Below, one piece after another: positions 1 to 6,160 of a stretch of DNA of 14,289 nt; the first letter of the stretch is position 1, and each line of letters starts with the position of its first letter. A program made the position numbers and the translations under genes. The notes beneath the pieces were generated by a model that was not told the origin of the DNA, searched no databases, and saw only the letters and a program-made list of their open reading frames with translations. This stretch comes from Bacillota bacterium (lineage in GTDB: Bacteria > Bacillota > Clostridia > Oscillospirales > Acutalibacteraceae), in assembly GCA_023397245.1 (NCBI GenBank), contig JAEWUH010000237.1:1-14289 (forward strand). Direction: 5' to 3'.

Positions 1-306
1 AGACTGGTTTAATATGTCGCCCAGATCGATGTCGCCCGTAAAGGGGCTGCCTCCGGCAGCCCCGCCGCCGAAGTTCGGGTCTACCCCGGCGTGGCCGAAC
101 TGATCATAGCGCGCCTTTTTATCCTTATCGGAAAGCACCTCGTAAGCCTCGTTGACCTCTTTAAACTTTGCCTCGGCGGTCTTATCGCCCGGGTTCAAAT
201 CCGGATGATACTTTTTGGCCAGCTTTCGGTAAGCTTTTTTAATTTCGTCTTCGGTGGCATTTTTCGGTACGCCCATAACCTCATAGTAATCCCTTTTTTC
301 AGCCAA
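1..306 (-). CDS. dnaJ: Chaperone protein DnaJ (Hsp40), N-terminal part, runs off the left edge
   Basis: DnaJ is the co-chaperone that delivers unfolded clients to DnaK and stimulates its ATPase. Only the first 102 codons are present. They encode a complete J domain (residues about 5-70) with the diagnostic HPD motif at residues 34-36 and the QFG..G motif near residue 70, then the start of the Gly-rich linker. The zinc-finger and C-terminal domains lie outside the window. The start is a TTG at 306-304: an AGGAG Shine-Dalgarno (320-316) sits 9 nt upstream, a TGA closes the frame just above, and the protein then begins MAEKRDYYEV as the family does. It is the last visible gene of the hrcA-grpE-dnaK-dnaJ operon, 148 bp after dnaK. 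Identity is very secure; the truncation is only the window edge. Confidence 0.97.
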   Translation of the reverse strand, partial: MAEKRDYYEVMGVPKNATEDEIKKAYRKLAKKYHPDLNPGDKTAEAKFKEVNEAYEVLSDKDKKARYDQFGHAGVDPNFGGGAAGGSPFTGDIDLGDILNQS

Positions 307-328
307 ACCAAATCACTCCTATAACAAA

Positions 329-435
329 TGAACAATGAACAATGGACAGAAGATAATTATAGCAGTTCCTCCGCTGCAATTCAATGCGTTTGGTGGATTT
401 GCCGTCTTATTATCCCCGCCATTATTCATTATTCA
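329..435. repeat. Imperfect inverted repeat between dnaK and dnaJ (hairpin- or MITE-like)
   Basis: The 148-bp dnaK-dnaJ spacer carries two 17-nt arms, 329-345 (TGAACAATGAACAATGG) and 419-435 (CCATTATTCATTATTCA). They are inverted copies with two differences. In the mRNA, which is the minus strand, both differences are G:U wobbles, so the arms could pair along their full length around a 73-nt interior. Each arm also contains a tandem 7-nt repeat. The form suggests a small non-coding inserted repeat or an mRNA processing/stability hairpin; which one is not visible from sequence. Confidence 0.55.
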
Positions 436-454
436 CTGCGCTGCGAATTGTGAA

Positions 455-2302
455 TTATTTCTTATTGTTGTCGTCTACGTCCTTGTACTCCGCGTCATAA
501 ACCGGATGACCGTTTGCGTCCTGCGCCGGCGGCACCTGTTCGCCCGGGTTGCCCTGCGGCTGCTGCGGAGCGGCGGCCTTATACAGCTTTTCGCTTACCG
601 CGTACATCGCTTTCTGCAGTTCTTCGCTCTGGGATTTCATATCGCCGGTGTTGTTGGCGGAAATCGCGCTTTTCAGAGAAGCAACCTTTGTATTCAGGTC
701 GGTCTTGTCAGCCTCGTCGATCTTATCGCCGCTGTCTTTGATCAGCTTTTCGACCGCGTAGCACAGATTCTCGGACTCGTTCTTCTGGTCGACTTCCTCG
801 CGGCGCTTCTTGTCCTCGGCAGCGAATTTCTCCGCGTCCTGAACCGCCTTGCTGATGTCGTCCTTGCTCATGTTGGAGCTGGAAGAAATCGTAATCTTCT
901 GCTCCTTGCCCGTGCCGAGATCCTTTGCGGATACGTTTACGATGCCGTTTGCGTCGATATCGAAGGAAACCTCAATCTGGGGGATTCCGCGCGGCGCCGG
1001 GGCAATGCCGTCCAGCTTGAACAGGCCGAGCTGCTTGTTGTCGTGGGCAAACTCGCGCTCGCCCTGCAGAACGTTGACTTCAACCTGCGTCTGGCCGTCC
1101 GCGGCGGTGGAGAAAATCTGGCTCTTCTTGGTCGGGATGGTGGTGTTGCGGTCGATGACTTTGGTCATTACGCCGCCCATGGTCTCAACGCCCAAGGAAA
1201 GCGGAGTAACATCGAGAAGCAGGAGGCCTTCGACCTCGCCGCCGAGCACGCCGGCCTGAATCGCCGCGCCGATGGCAACGCATTCATCCGGGTTAATGCC
1301 CTTGAAGGGGTCTTTGCCGGTAAGGCTCTTAACGGCATCCTGTACGGCCGGGATTCTGGAGGAACCGCCGACGAGCAGAACCTTGTTGATTTCATCAATT
1401 TTTAAACCGGAATCGGAGAGTGCCTGACGTACCGGGCCCATGGTCTTTTCCACGAGGTCGGAGGTCAGCTCGTTGAACTTGGCTCTGGTCAGGGTCAAAT
1501 CAAGATGCTTCGGGCCGGTTGCGTCCGCTGTGATGAACGGAAGATTGATCGCGCTGGTGGTCATTCCGGAAAGCTCGATCTTCGCTTTTTCCGCGGCTTC
1601 CTTGAGTCTCTGCATTGCCATCTTGTCGCCGCTGAGGTCGATACCGGTTTCCGCCTTAAAGGAGGAGACCATCCAGTCCATGACGCGCTTGTCGAAGTCG
1701 TCGCCGCCCAGACGGTTGTTACCGGCGGTTGCGAGAACCTCCTGCACGCCGTCGCCCATTTCGATGATGGAAACATCGAAGGTGCCGCCGCCGAGGTCGT
1801 AAACCATGACCTTCTGCTCCTTATCCTTGTCGATACCGTAGGAAAGGGCCGCGGCGGTCGGTTCGTTGATGATGCGCTTTACGTCCAGACCGGCAATCTT
1901 GCCCGCGTCCTTGGTCGCCTGACGCTGTGCGTCGGTGAAGTACGCCGGAACGGTGATAACCGCGGAGCTTACGGATTCGCCCAGATAGGCTTCCGCGTCA
2001 CCCTTCAGTTTCTGCAGAATCATCGCGGAGATTTCCTGCGGGGTATAGCTCTTGCCGTCTATGTTCACCTTATAGTTGGAGCCCATTTCTCTCTTAATGG
2101 AGGAAACGGTGCGCTCCGGGTTTGTAATCGCCTGACGTTTTGCAACCTGGCCGACCATGCGCTCGCCGGTTTTGGAGAATGCCACAACGGACGGGGTGGT
2201 TCTTGCGCCTTCCGCGTTCGCGATAACGACCGGTTCGCCGCCTTCGATCACGGCCACACAGGAGTTTGTAGTACCTAAATCAATGCCTATTGTCTTTGAC
2301 AT
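455..2302 (-). CDS. dnaK: Chaperone protein DnaK (Hsp70)
   Basis: DnaK is the ATP-driven cytoplasmic Hsp70 that binds exposed hydrophobic segments of proteins and works with DnaJ and GrpE. The 615-aa product has the phosphate-1 loop IDLGTTNS (about residues 7-14), NEPTAAALSYG, the phosphate-2 motif DLGGGTFDVS, the adenosine motif LLVGGSSRIP, the interdomain linker LLLLDVTPLSLG, a beta-sandwich substrate domain, a helical lid, and a Gln/Pro-rich tail ending in an acidic DAEYKDVDDNNKK. The nucleotide-binding domain lacks the extra segment of proteobacterial DnaK, as expected for Gram-positive forms. The start is the ATG at 2302-2300, with GGAGG (2315-2311) 8 nt upstream. An ATG 12 codons earlier is in frame, but it is not conserved and has no matching site. 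dnaK lies 90 bp after grpE and should be controlled by HrcA through the CIRCE element upstream of hrcA. Confidence 0.99.
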   Translation of the reverse strand: MSKTIGIDLGTTNSCVAVIEGGEPVVIANAEGARTTPSVVAFSKTGERMVGQVAKRQAITNPERTVSSIKREMGSNYKVNIDGKSYTPQEISAMILQKLKGDAEAYLGESVSSAVITVPAYFTDAQRQATKDAGKIAGLDVKRIINEPTAAALSYGIDKDKEQKVMVYDLGGGTFDVSIIEMGDGVQEVLATAGNNRLGGDDFDKRVMDWMVSSFKAETGIDLSGDKMAMQRLKEAAEKAKIELSGMTTSAINLPFITADATGPKHLDLTLTRAKFNELTSDLVEKTMGPVRQALSDSGLKIDEINKVLLVGGSSRIPAVQDAVKSLTGKDPFKGINPDECVAIGAAIQAGVLGGEVEGLLLLDVTPLSLGVETMGGVMTKVIDRNTTIPTKKSQIFSTAADGQTQVEVNVLQGEREFAHDNKQLGLFKLDGIAPAPRGIPQIEVSFDIDANGIVNVSAKDLGTGKEQKITISSSSNMSKDDISKAVQDAEKFAAEDKKRREEVDQKNESENLCYAVEKLIKDSGDKIDEADKTDLNTKVASLKSAISANNTGDMKSQSEELQKAMYAVSEKLYKAAAPQQPQGNPGEQVPPAQDANGHPVYDAEYKDVDDNNKK

Positions 2303-2392
2303 AATAATTACCTCCAGTAATTGTTCTAATAAAATCAATTTGTTATTTACATAAAGATATATGTTCGGAAAAGGATTGGCAATCAGTAAACT

Positions 2393-2989
2393 TTAATTTG
2401 CTACCTGAACCATTGCGTGACGGATCACCTTATCCTGAATTTTATAGCCTTTCTGGAAAACCTGGGTAATCGTGTTCTCTCCGGCAGTTTCGTCCTCAAT
2501 ATGGGAAACAGCGTTGTGCAGATCCGGGTTGAAGGGTTCGCCCTCTTTTCCCATTTCGGTCACATCGAGCTTTTTGAGGGCGGCTTCCATCTGGGTGAGA
2601 ACCATTTCCACGCCCTTGCGCAAATCCTCTACGCCGCAGTCCTTCTGTTCCAGCGCCCTTGCAAGGTTGTCGGCCACCGGCAGGAACTCGGTCACCGCCG
2701 CGCTCGTTGCGTCGGCATACAGTGTCCGCTTTTCGCGTTCCGTGCGTTTGCGGAAGTTGTCGTATTCGGCCGCTGTGCGGAGCAGAAGATCCTTCTGCTT
2801 CTTCAGCTCTTCGTTCGCTTTTTCAAGCTGTTCCCGCAGCTCTTCCTCCGCGGATTTTTCCGGCTTTTTCTCTTCCTCCGCCTTTGGTGCCTGTTCCGGA
2901 TTTTTCACGGTTTCCGGCTCTTTTTCCGCCGGCTCGTTTTTCTTCGCCTGCTTTATCTTATCCGCTTGTTCTTTTTCGTTTTTGCCCAA
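2393..2989 (-). CDS. grpE: Nucleotide exchange factor GrpE
   Basis: GrpE releases ADP from DnaK and so resets the chaperone cycle. The 198-aa product has a long Lys/Glu/Pro-rich disordered N-terminus (residues 1 to about 50), a coiled-coil segment (about 50-100, including the typical RTAAEYDNFRKRTEREK), and the C-terminal beta domain containing PFNPDLHNAVSH and ending VIRHAMVQVAN. This order and length fit the family. The start is a TTG (2989-2987) with AAAGGGG (3005-2999) 9 nt upstream; no ATG lies nearby in frame. It begins 16 bp after the hrcA stop, so the two genes are clearly cotranscribed and the SD sits in the intergenic gap. Nothing unusual is seen apart from the TTG start. Confidence 0.98.
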   Translation of the reverse strand: MGKNEKEQADKIKQAKKNEPAEKEPETVKNPEQAPKAEEEKKPEKSAEEELREQLEKANEELKKQKDLLLRTAAEYDNFRKRTEREKRTLYADATSAAVTEFLPVADNLARALEQKDCGVEDLRKGVEMVLTQMEAALKKLDVTEMGKEGEPFNPDLHNAVSHIEDETAGENTITQVFQKGYKIQDKVIRHAMVQVAN

Positions 2990-3005
2990 GACAGGTAACC
3001 CCTTT

Positions 3006-4037
3006 CTATTCCATATCCATAAGCTCCGTCAGCATTCTTTCTACGGAGCCGGACAGATATTCCATATTGGAAATGATCTTGCTGTAATTCATCCGGGTAG
3101 GGCCGATGATCGCAATGGCTCCGGCGTCCTTGCCGCCGACCGCGTACCGTGAAATGACCACGCTGGATTCGCTCAGCTCCGGCCGGTTGGTTTCCTCGCC
3201 GATCAGCACCTTTACGCTGGTCTGCGGCTGCATCAGCAGACGGGAAAGTTCCTGCGGTCTGGAAAGGAAATCCATAATGCGCCTTAACCCGCTCTGGCCA
3301 AGCTCGCGGCAGAACAGCAGGTTCATTTCGCCGTCGAGGCAAACCTCCGCCTGCATGGAATCCTGCGCCACGTCGAGCACCGCCATCAGCGCGGAGCTCA
3401 TCAGCATGGACATATCCCCGAGCGAAACGGCCAGCGACTGAATGTACGCCGGAGTGACCGTGGAAACCGGAAGCCCCACCAGCTTTTCGTTCAGCACCCG
3501 GAAAAATACCCGTAATATTTCCGGGGTAATATCGAAGTCGCAGTGGAACACGCGGCTCTTCATGGTTCCCGCCGAGGTCATTAGAATCACCATGGCGGTG
3601 CGCCGGCTTGTCTGCACGAACTGAACCGCGCGGATATCGGCCGCGTTCCCGCTGGGTGTAGTGGAAACCGCCGCGAACTTTGTCATACCCGCCAGTGCGC
3701 GGGCGACGCCGTCCAGCAGTTTTTCCGGGTCATAGGCGCTCGGCAGAAGCAGGCTGTCGATATAGCGCTGCTCTTCGCCGGAGATGGGGCGCTTCTTCAT
3801 GAGCCGGTCAATATAGACCCGGTACCCTTTCCGGGAGGGAATCCTTCCGGCCGAGGTATGGGGCTGCTCCAGCAGTCCCATTTCGGCAAGGTCGCTCATC
3901 TCGTTGCGCACGGTAGCCGAGGATACGGTAAAGTCAAGGATATCGCACAGGGCTTTGGAGCCGACCGGTTCGCCGGTCGCGACATAGAGATCGATCACAG
4001 CCGCTAAAATTTTCTGTTTTCTCTCGCTGAGCTCCAA
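3006..4037 (-). CDS. hrcA: Heat-inducible transcription repressor HrcA
   Basis: HrcA binds CIRCE operators and represses class I heat-shock genes; folding by GroEL keeps it active. The N-terminal winged-helix region reads KILAAVIDLYVATGEPVGSKAL, followed by SSATVRNEMSDLAEMGLL and the conserved HTSAGRIPSRKGYRVYIDRL. The C-terminal GAF-like dimerisation region ends with VGGKDAGAIAIIGPTRMNYSKIISNMEYLS. The start is uncertain. The longest open frame begins at 4124 but would translate through the CIRCE operator. ATG codons at 4052 and 4046 have no correctly spaced SD. The TTG at 4037-4035 has GGAG (4050-4047) 9 nt upstream and gives 343 aa beginning ELSERKQ, the usual length and N-terminus, so I chose it. 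hrcA is the first gene of the operon and is likely autoregulated. Confidence 0.95.
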   Translation of the reverse strand: MELSERKQKILAAVIDLYVATGEPVGSKALCDILDFTVSSATVRNEMSDLAEMGLLEQPHTSAGRIPSRKGYRVYIDRLMKKRPISGEEQRYIDSLLLPSAYDPEKLLDGVARALAGMTKFAAVSTTPSGNAADIRAVQFVQTSRRTAMVILMTSAGTMKSRVFHCDFDITPEILRVFFRVLNEKLVGLPVSTVTPAYIQSLAVSLGDMSMLMSSALMAVLDVAQDSMQAEVCLDGEMNLLFCRELGQSGLRRIMDFLSRPQELSRLLMQPQTSVKVLIGEETNRPELSESSVVISRYAVGGKDAGAIAIIGPTRMNYSKIISNMEYLSGSVERMLTELMDME

Positions 4038-4057
4038 ACCTCTCATCTCCATTCGGA

Positions 4058-4084
4058 TTAGCACTCTAAACGTTTGAGTGCTAA
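4058..4084. promoter_or_regulatory. CIRCE operator (HrcA binding site)
   Basis: A perfect inverted repeat of TTAGCACTC (4058-4066) and GAGTGCTAA (4076-4084) around a 9-bp spacer matches the established CIRCE consensus exactly. It lies just downstream of the predicted -10 box and 20 bp before the chosen hrcA start. Bound HrcA would therefore block initiation of the whole hrcA-grpE-dnaK-dnaJ transcript. Confidence 0.98.
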
Positions 4085-4095
4085 CTCTAAGATAT

Positions 4096-4124
4096 AATTT
4101 ACCATTCCTTCGCGATATTGTCAA
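4096..4124 (-). promoter_or_regulatory. Predicted sigma-A-type promoter of the hrcA operon
   Basis: On the minus strand a perfect -35 hexamer TTGACA (4124-4119) is followed by a 17-bp spacer and TAAATT (4101-4096) as the -10. This puts the start of transcription near 4089, directly beside CIRCE. The DNA upstream of the -35 is AT-rich. The -10 matches consensus at 4 of 6 positions, but the spacing and the operator position support it. Confidence 0.8.
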
Positions 4125-4197
4125 TATAATAATTGTAAACTAATTGTGAAATTCAAAAAATCTCCCGACCGGCCGGTCTTCCATGGTTGGTCTCGCT

Positions 4198-4263
4198 GCG
4201 GCGAGAGAGTCTCTCTGTCGACTGCGGATGTCATCTCCCTTGTACAAGGGAGATGAGGGAAAG
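4198..4263 (+). repeat. Intergenic dyad repeat, solo copy A (complete)
   Basis: This copy has three consecutive dyads. The first is GAGAGA/TCTCTC around one base (4203-4215). The second is a GTCGAC-type core (from 4218) whose second half is degraded here. The third is a perfect 26-bp palindrome at 4231-4256 with arms TCATCTCCCTTGT and ACAAGGGAGATGA. It matches the reverse complement of 6161-6230 closely along nearly its whole length, including the tail after the palindrome (GAGGGAAAG against CAGAGGAAG). There is no gene inside, so it is a stand-alone copy of the repeats that flank the DUF559 gene. Confidence 0.8.
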
Positions 4264-4338
4264 TGGAAAGTTAACTGTTTAGCCGTCAATAAACACCCAT
4301 TCTGATATCCGTCACCTTGCCCTCAGGCCGGGCAGGCC

Positions 4339-4366
4339 CATACTTTCGTTCCGGGACGAAAGTATG
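4339..4366. repeat. Perfect 11-bp hairpin
   Basis: CATACTTTCGT (4339-4349) and ACGAAAGTATG (4356-4366) are perfect reverse complements around a 6-nt GC-rich loop. There is no T-run on either side, so it is a poor candidate for a terminator. It sits 10 bp from the larger hairpin at 4377-4428 and probably belongs to the same non-coding element. Confidence 0.75.
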
Positions 4367-4376
4367 CAAAGTCCCG

Positions 4377-4428
4377 GCAAGGGGGATTGGTAATTCCCGG
4401 CGGGAGGGCTCCATCCAATCCCCCTTGC
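4377..4428. repeat. Perfect 14-bp inverted repeat with 24-nt loop
   Basis: GCAAGGGGGATTGG (4377-4390) and CCAATCCCCCTTGC (4415-4428) pair without mismatch around a GC-rich 24-nt interior. Neither strand shows a U-tract after the stem, so intrinsic termination is unlikely. The palindrome CCCCGGGG follows at about 4431-4438. It is likely an inserted structured repeat or part of an unidentified structured RNA. Confidence 0.75.
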
Positions 4429-4561
4429 ATCCCCGGGGTATCCCCATTCAACTCGATTATGTCAATTTTCTATAGGGTTTTCATTGACGCGCAAACTCAG
4501 TCTGTGCGGTCTAAGAGTAACAAAAGCGGCTTTATCAATTTTTCTTAGAACAAAGAGCTTT

Positions 4562-4598
4562 CGGCGAGAGAATCTCTCGTCATCCGCGGTCGACATCT
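4562..4598 (+). repeat. Intergenic dyad repeat, truncated copy B at the hemW 3' end
   Basis: The run from CGGCGAGAGAATCTCTCG (4562-4579) through CGCGGTCGACATCTC (4585-4599) matches the first half of the repeat family. It ends exactly where the CTCCCTT/AAGGGAG palindrome should begin. The hemW stop codon (4601-4599) occupies that junction, so the distal half is missing. Confidence 0.7.
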
Positions 4599-5711
4599 CT
4601 AATACAATATCTCCGCAATCAGCGTGTTGGAAACCAAAAAGCCCTTGGGCGTAAAGTGAAATCCGTCTTCCCCGCAAACGGTCAGGCCGATCTTTTCATA
4701 GCGCGCTGCCGCACTTTTCATTTTCTGCGGCAGGGGATACCCAAAACGCTCCCGGCAGGCTTTGTCGCTCAGTCCTTCGGTAAGGCGCAAGGCAAGCATC
4801 GCGTACTCCTCAAAGCCGCCGCCCTGCCCATCCTCAACCGGGGCGTCTCCGCGCAGGAACGCGCCGATGCTGCGTTCATAATAGAACCGTCGCCCACTGA
4901 GAAACGAATGCGCGGCGGGGCCGAGCCCGAGGTATTCCTCGCAGCGCCAGTATTTCAGGTTGTGCAGGCTCTCAAAGCCCGGCTTTGCGAAATTCGAGAT
5001 TTCATACTGCCGGAAGCCGCGCTTTTCCAGTTCCTCACAGGCGAATAAATACAAATTGCCGGCCTCGTCGTCACCGGGCACGGCAAGCGTTTCCCTGTTT
5101 TTATAATAGGCCGTATGCGGTTCGATTTTCAGCAGATAAGCGGAAATATGCTGAACGCCCGCGTCCGCGCAGAATTCGATGGAGCGGAGCAGGCTTTCCC
5201 GCGTCTGGTTCGGTACGGCAAGCATCAGGTCGAGCGAGATATTTTCAAACCCGGCGCTCTGTGCATCGCGCACCGCCTGAGCGGCCTGCGCGGCGGTGTG
5301 CCTGCGGCCGAGAAGCTTCATTTCATCCTCATTCGCCGACTGCATCCCGATGGAAACGCGGTTTGCCCCCGCCTCGCGGATTTCCTGAAAAAAGCCGCTC
5401 AAATCTTTGCCCGGATTCACTTCCAGCGCAATTTCGGCGTTTTCCAACCCAAAGGATTCCCGCGCCGCCGCAATGATTGCTGCAAGCCGCCGTGCGCCGA
5501 GCAGGCTCGGCGTTCCGCCGCCGAAATAGAGCGTATCGGCGCGCCTGCCAAGCCTGCTTCCATAGTATTTTATATTTTCGACGATACTATTCGCATATTG
5601 TTCCATAAGTTCTTCGTTCGCGCGCAGCGAATAAAAATCGCAGTACGGACATTTCCCGTCGCAGAACGGAACATGGATGTAAAGGCCGATATTCGGATTC
5701 AGCGGAACCAC
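4599..5711 (-). CDS. hemW: Radical SAM heme chaperone HemW (HemN-like)
   Basis: HemW proteins are radical SAM relatives of oxygen-independent coproporphyrinogen oxidase. The characterised members bind heme and are thought to deliver it to respiratory enzymes rather than oxidise coproporphyrinogen. The 370-aa product starts PNIGLYIHVPFC and has the CxxxCxxC iron-sulfur cluster motif at C17, C21 and C24, then YFGGGTPSLL (SAM-binding GGGTP), EVNPG, RVSIGMQS, DLMLAVPNQT, YEISNFAKPG and the LGLGPAAHSF segment, all typical of HemW. The HemN-specific extra N-terminal region is absent. The start is a GTG (5711-5709) with GGAGAG (5725-5720) 8 nt upstream; this site lies inside a repeat of the DUF559 unit. 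The stop abuts a second repeat. The lepA-hemW-hrcA order is the conserved one, here interrupted by inserted DNA on both sides of hemW. Confidence 0.95.
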   Translation of the reverse strand: MVPLNPNIGLYIHVPFCDGKCPYCDFYSLRANEELMEQYANSIVENIKYYGSRLGRRADTLYFGGGTPSLLGARRLAAIIAAARESFGLENAEIALEVNPGKDLSGFFQEIREAGANRVSIGMQSANEDEMKLLGRRHTAAQAAQAVRDAQSAGFENISLDLMLAVPNQTRESLLRSIEFCADAGVQHISAYLLKIEPHTAYYKNRETLAVPGDDEAGNLYLFACEELEKRGFRQYEISNFAKPGFESLHNLKYWRCEEYLGLGPAAHSFLSGRRFYYERSIGAFLRGDAPVEDGQGGGFEEYAMLALRLTEGLSDKACRERFGYPLPQKMKSAAARYEKIGLTVCGEDGFHFTPKGFLVSNTLIAEILY

Positions 5712-5716
5712 CCCAC

Positions 5717-5761
5717 AATCTCTCCACCGCTTCGCGGTCCCCCTCCCTTTATCAAGGGAGG
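5717..5761 (+). repeat. Intergenic dyad repeat, left flank of the DUF559 gene
   Basis: It reads AATCTCTC (5717-5724), then a small hairpin ACCGC/GCGGT (5726-5738), then the perfect 8-bp stem CCTCCCTT/AAGGGAGG (5742-5749 and 5754-5761). The order matches the other copies: AATCTCTC, a CGGTC core, then CTCCCTT..AAGGGAG. It faces the copy at 6161-6230 in inverted orientation. One end supplies the hemW Shine-Dalgarno; the other ends one base before the DUF559 stop codon. Confidence 0.75.
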
Positions 5762-5762
5762 C

Positions 5763-6146
5763 TTATTCCAACGCTGTTTGACTTCGTTGCTTTACCAACT
5801 GATCAATTTTATTGCAGACAGCTTCAAAATCTGTATCCACTTCATAATTGCTGAACCGAATCGCTGCTATGCCGTATAATTTTAAAATTTCTGTGCGCTC
5901 TTCGTCTTTTACAATTCCTTCTTCTGTCAAGTGCTGACTACCGTCAATCTCAATCGCCAGTTTCGCAGCGGCACAATAAAAGTCTACAATAAACCTGCCA
6001 ATAATTTTTTGTTTTAAGATACGGTAATTGCAGCCCTTAAAAAAATCATACCATAGTCTTTTTTCCTGTGGTGTCATCTCTTTTCGCAGTTTTCTGGCGG
6101 TCGAAGTTAAACAGCTGTTATGCTTTTTCTCTAAGAAATTGCCCAC
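5763..6146 (-). CDS. DUF559 (Vsr/PD-(D/E)XK-like) endonuclease-domain protein
   Basis: The 127-aa protein has the conserved DUF559 layout. A basic N-terminal helix RKLRKEMTPQEKRLWYDF (about residues 18-35) is followed by the nuclease-like core: IIGRFIVDFYC with D55, AIEIDGSQH with E66, D68 and H72, DEERTEIL (81-88), and IRFSNYEV (96-103). The family is related to very-short-patch-repair and restriction-endonuclease folds; its cellular role is not established, and the acidic residues are proposed rather than proven catalytic. The start is a GTG (6146-6144) with a purine-rich AGAGGAAGG 12 nt upstream, partly supplied by the flanking repeat. No interruption is seen, so the gene looks intact. It is AT-rich, lies in the operon orientation between lepA and hemW, and is bracketed by inverted repeats, suggesting horizontal arrival. 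A homing-like or repeat-mobilising nuclease is one possibility, stated as inference. Confidence 0.88.
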   Translation of the reverse strand: MGNFLEKKHNSCLTSTARKLRKEMTPQEKRLWYDFFKGCNYRILKQKIIGRFIVDFYCAAAKLAIEIDGSQHLTEEGIVKDEERTEILKLYGIAAIRFSNYEVDTDFEAVCNKIDQLVKQRSQTALE

Positions 6147-6160
6147 GTTGCACCGTGTCC

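Larger units (their letters stand above)
4140..4598. other. Gene-free, repeat-rich region between hemW and the hrcA promoter
   Basis: No credible coding region is seen on either strand; the few open frames here have no family resemblance and no ribosome binding site. Instead the segment holds a 12-bp perfect palindrome GACCGGCCGGTC (4167-4178), one complete copy of the intergenic repeat (4198-4263), two strong hairpins (4339-4366 and 4377-4428), a TCTAAGA/TCTTAGA pair (4510-4516 and 4543-4549), and a truncated repeat copy ending at the hemW stop (4562-4598). It looks like stacked insertions of short non-coding elements. Confidence 0.7.

Noticed and set aside
335..1405. Long plus-strand open frame (356 codons) opposite dnaK, with others at 1440-1802 and 1505-2278
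   Set aside because: They are antisense to the highly conserved dnaK coding region, have no ribosome binding site or family motif, and long antisense frames are a known by-product of dnaK codon composition.
3006..4124. Longer hrcA reading frame starting at 4124
   Set aside because: It would place the CIRCE operator and the -10 region inside the coding sequence, and the added residues are not HrcA-like.
4377..4428. Intrinsic terminator for hemW
   Set aside because: The stem is strong but neither strand has a T-run after it, and it lies about 170 bp beyond the hemW stop.
4462..4677. 71-codon minus-strand frame across the hemW 3' end
   Set aside because: It overlaps hemW in another frame and runs into the repeat region; no SD and no family resemblance.
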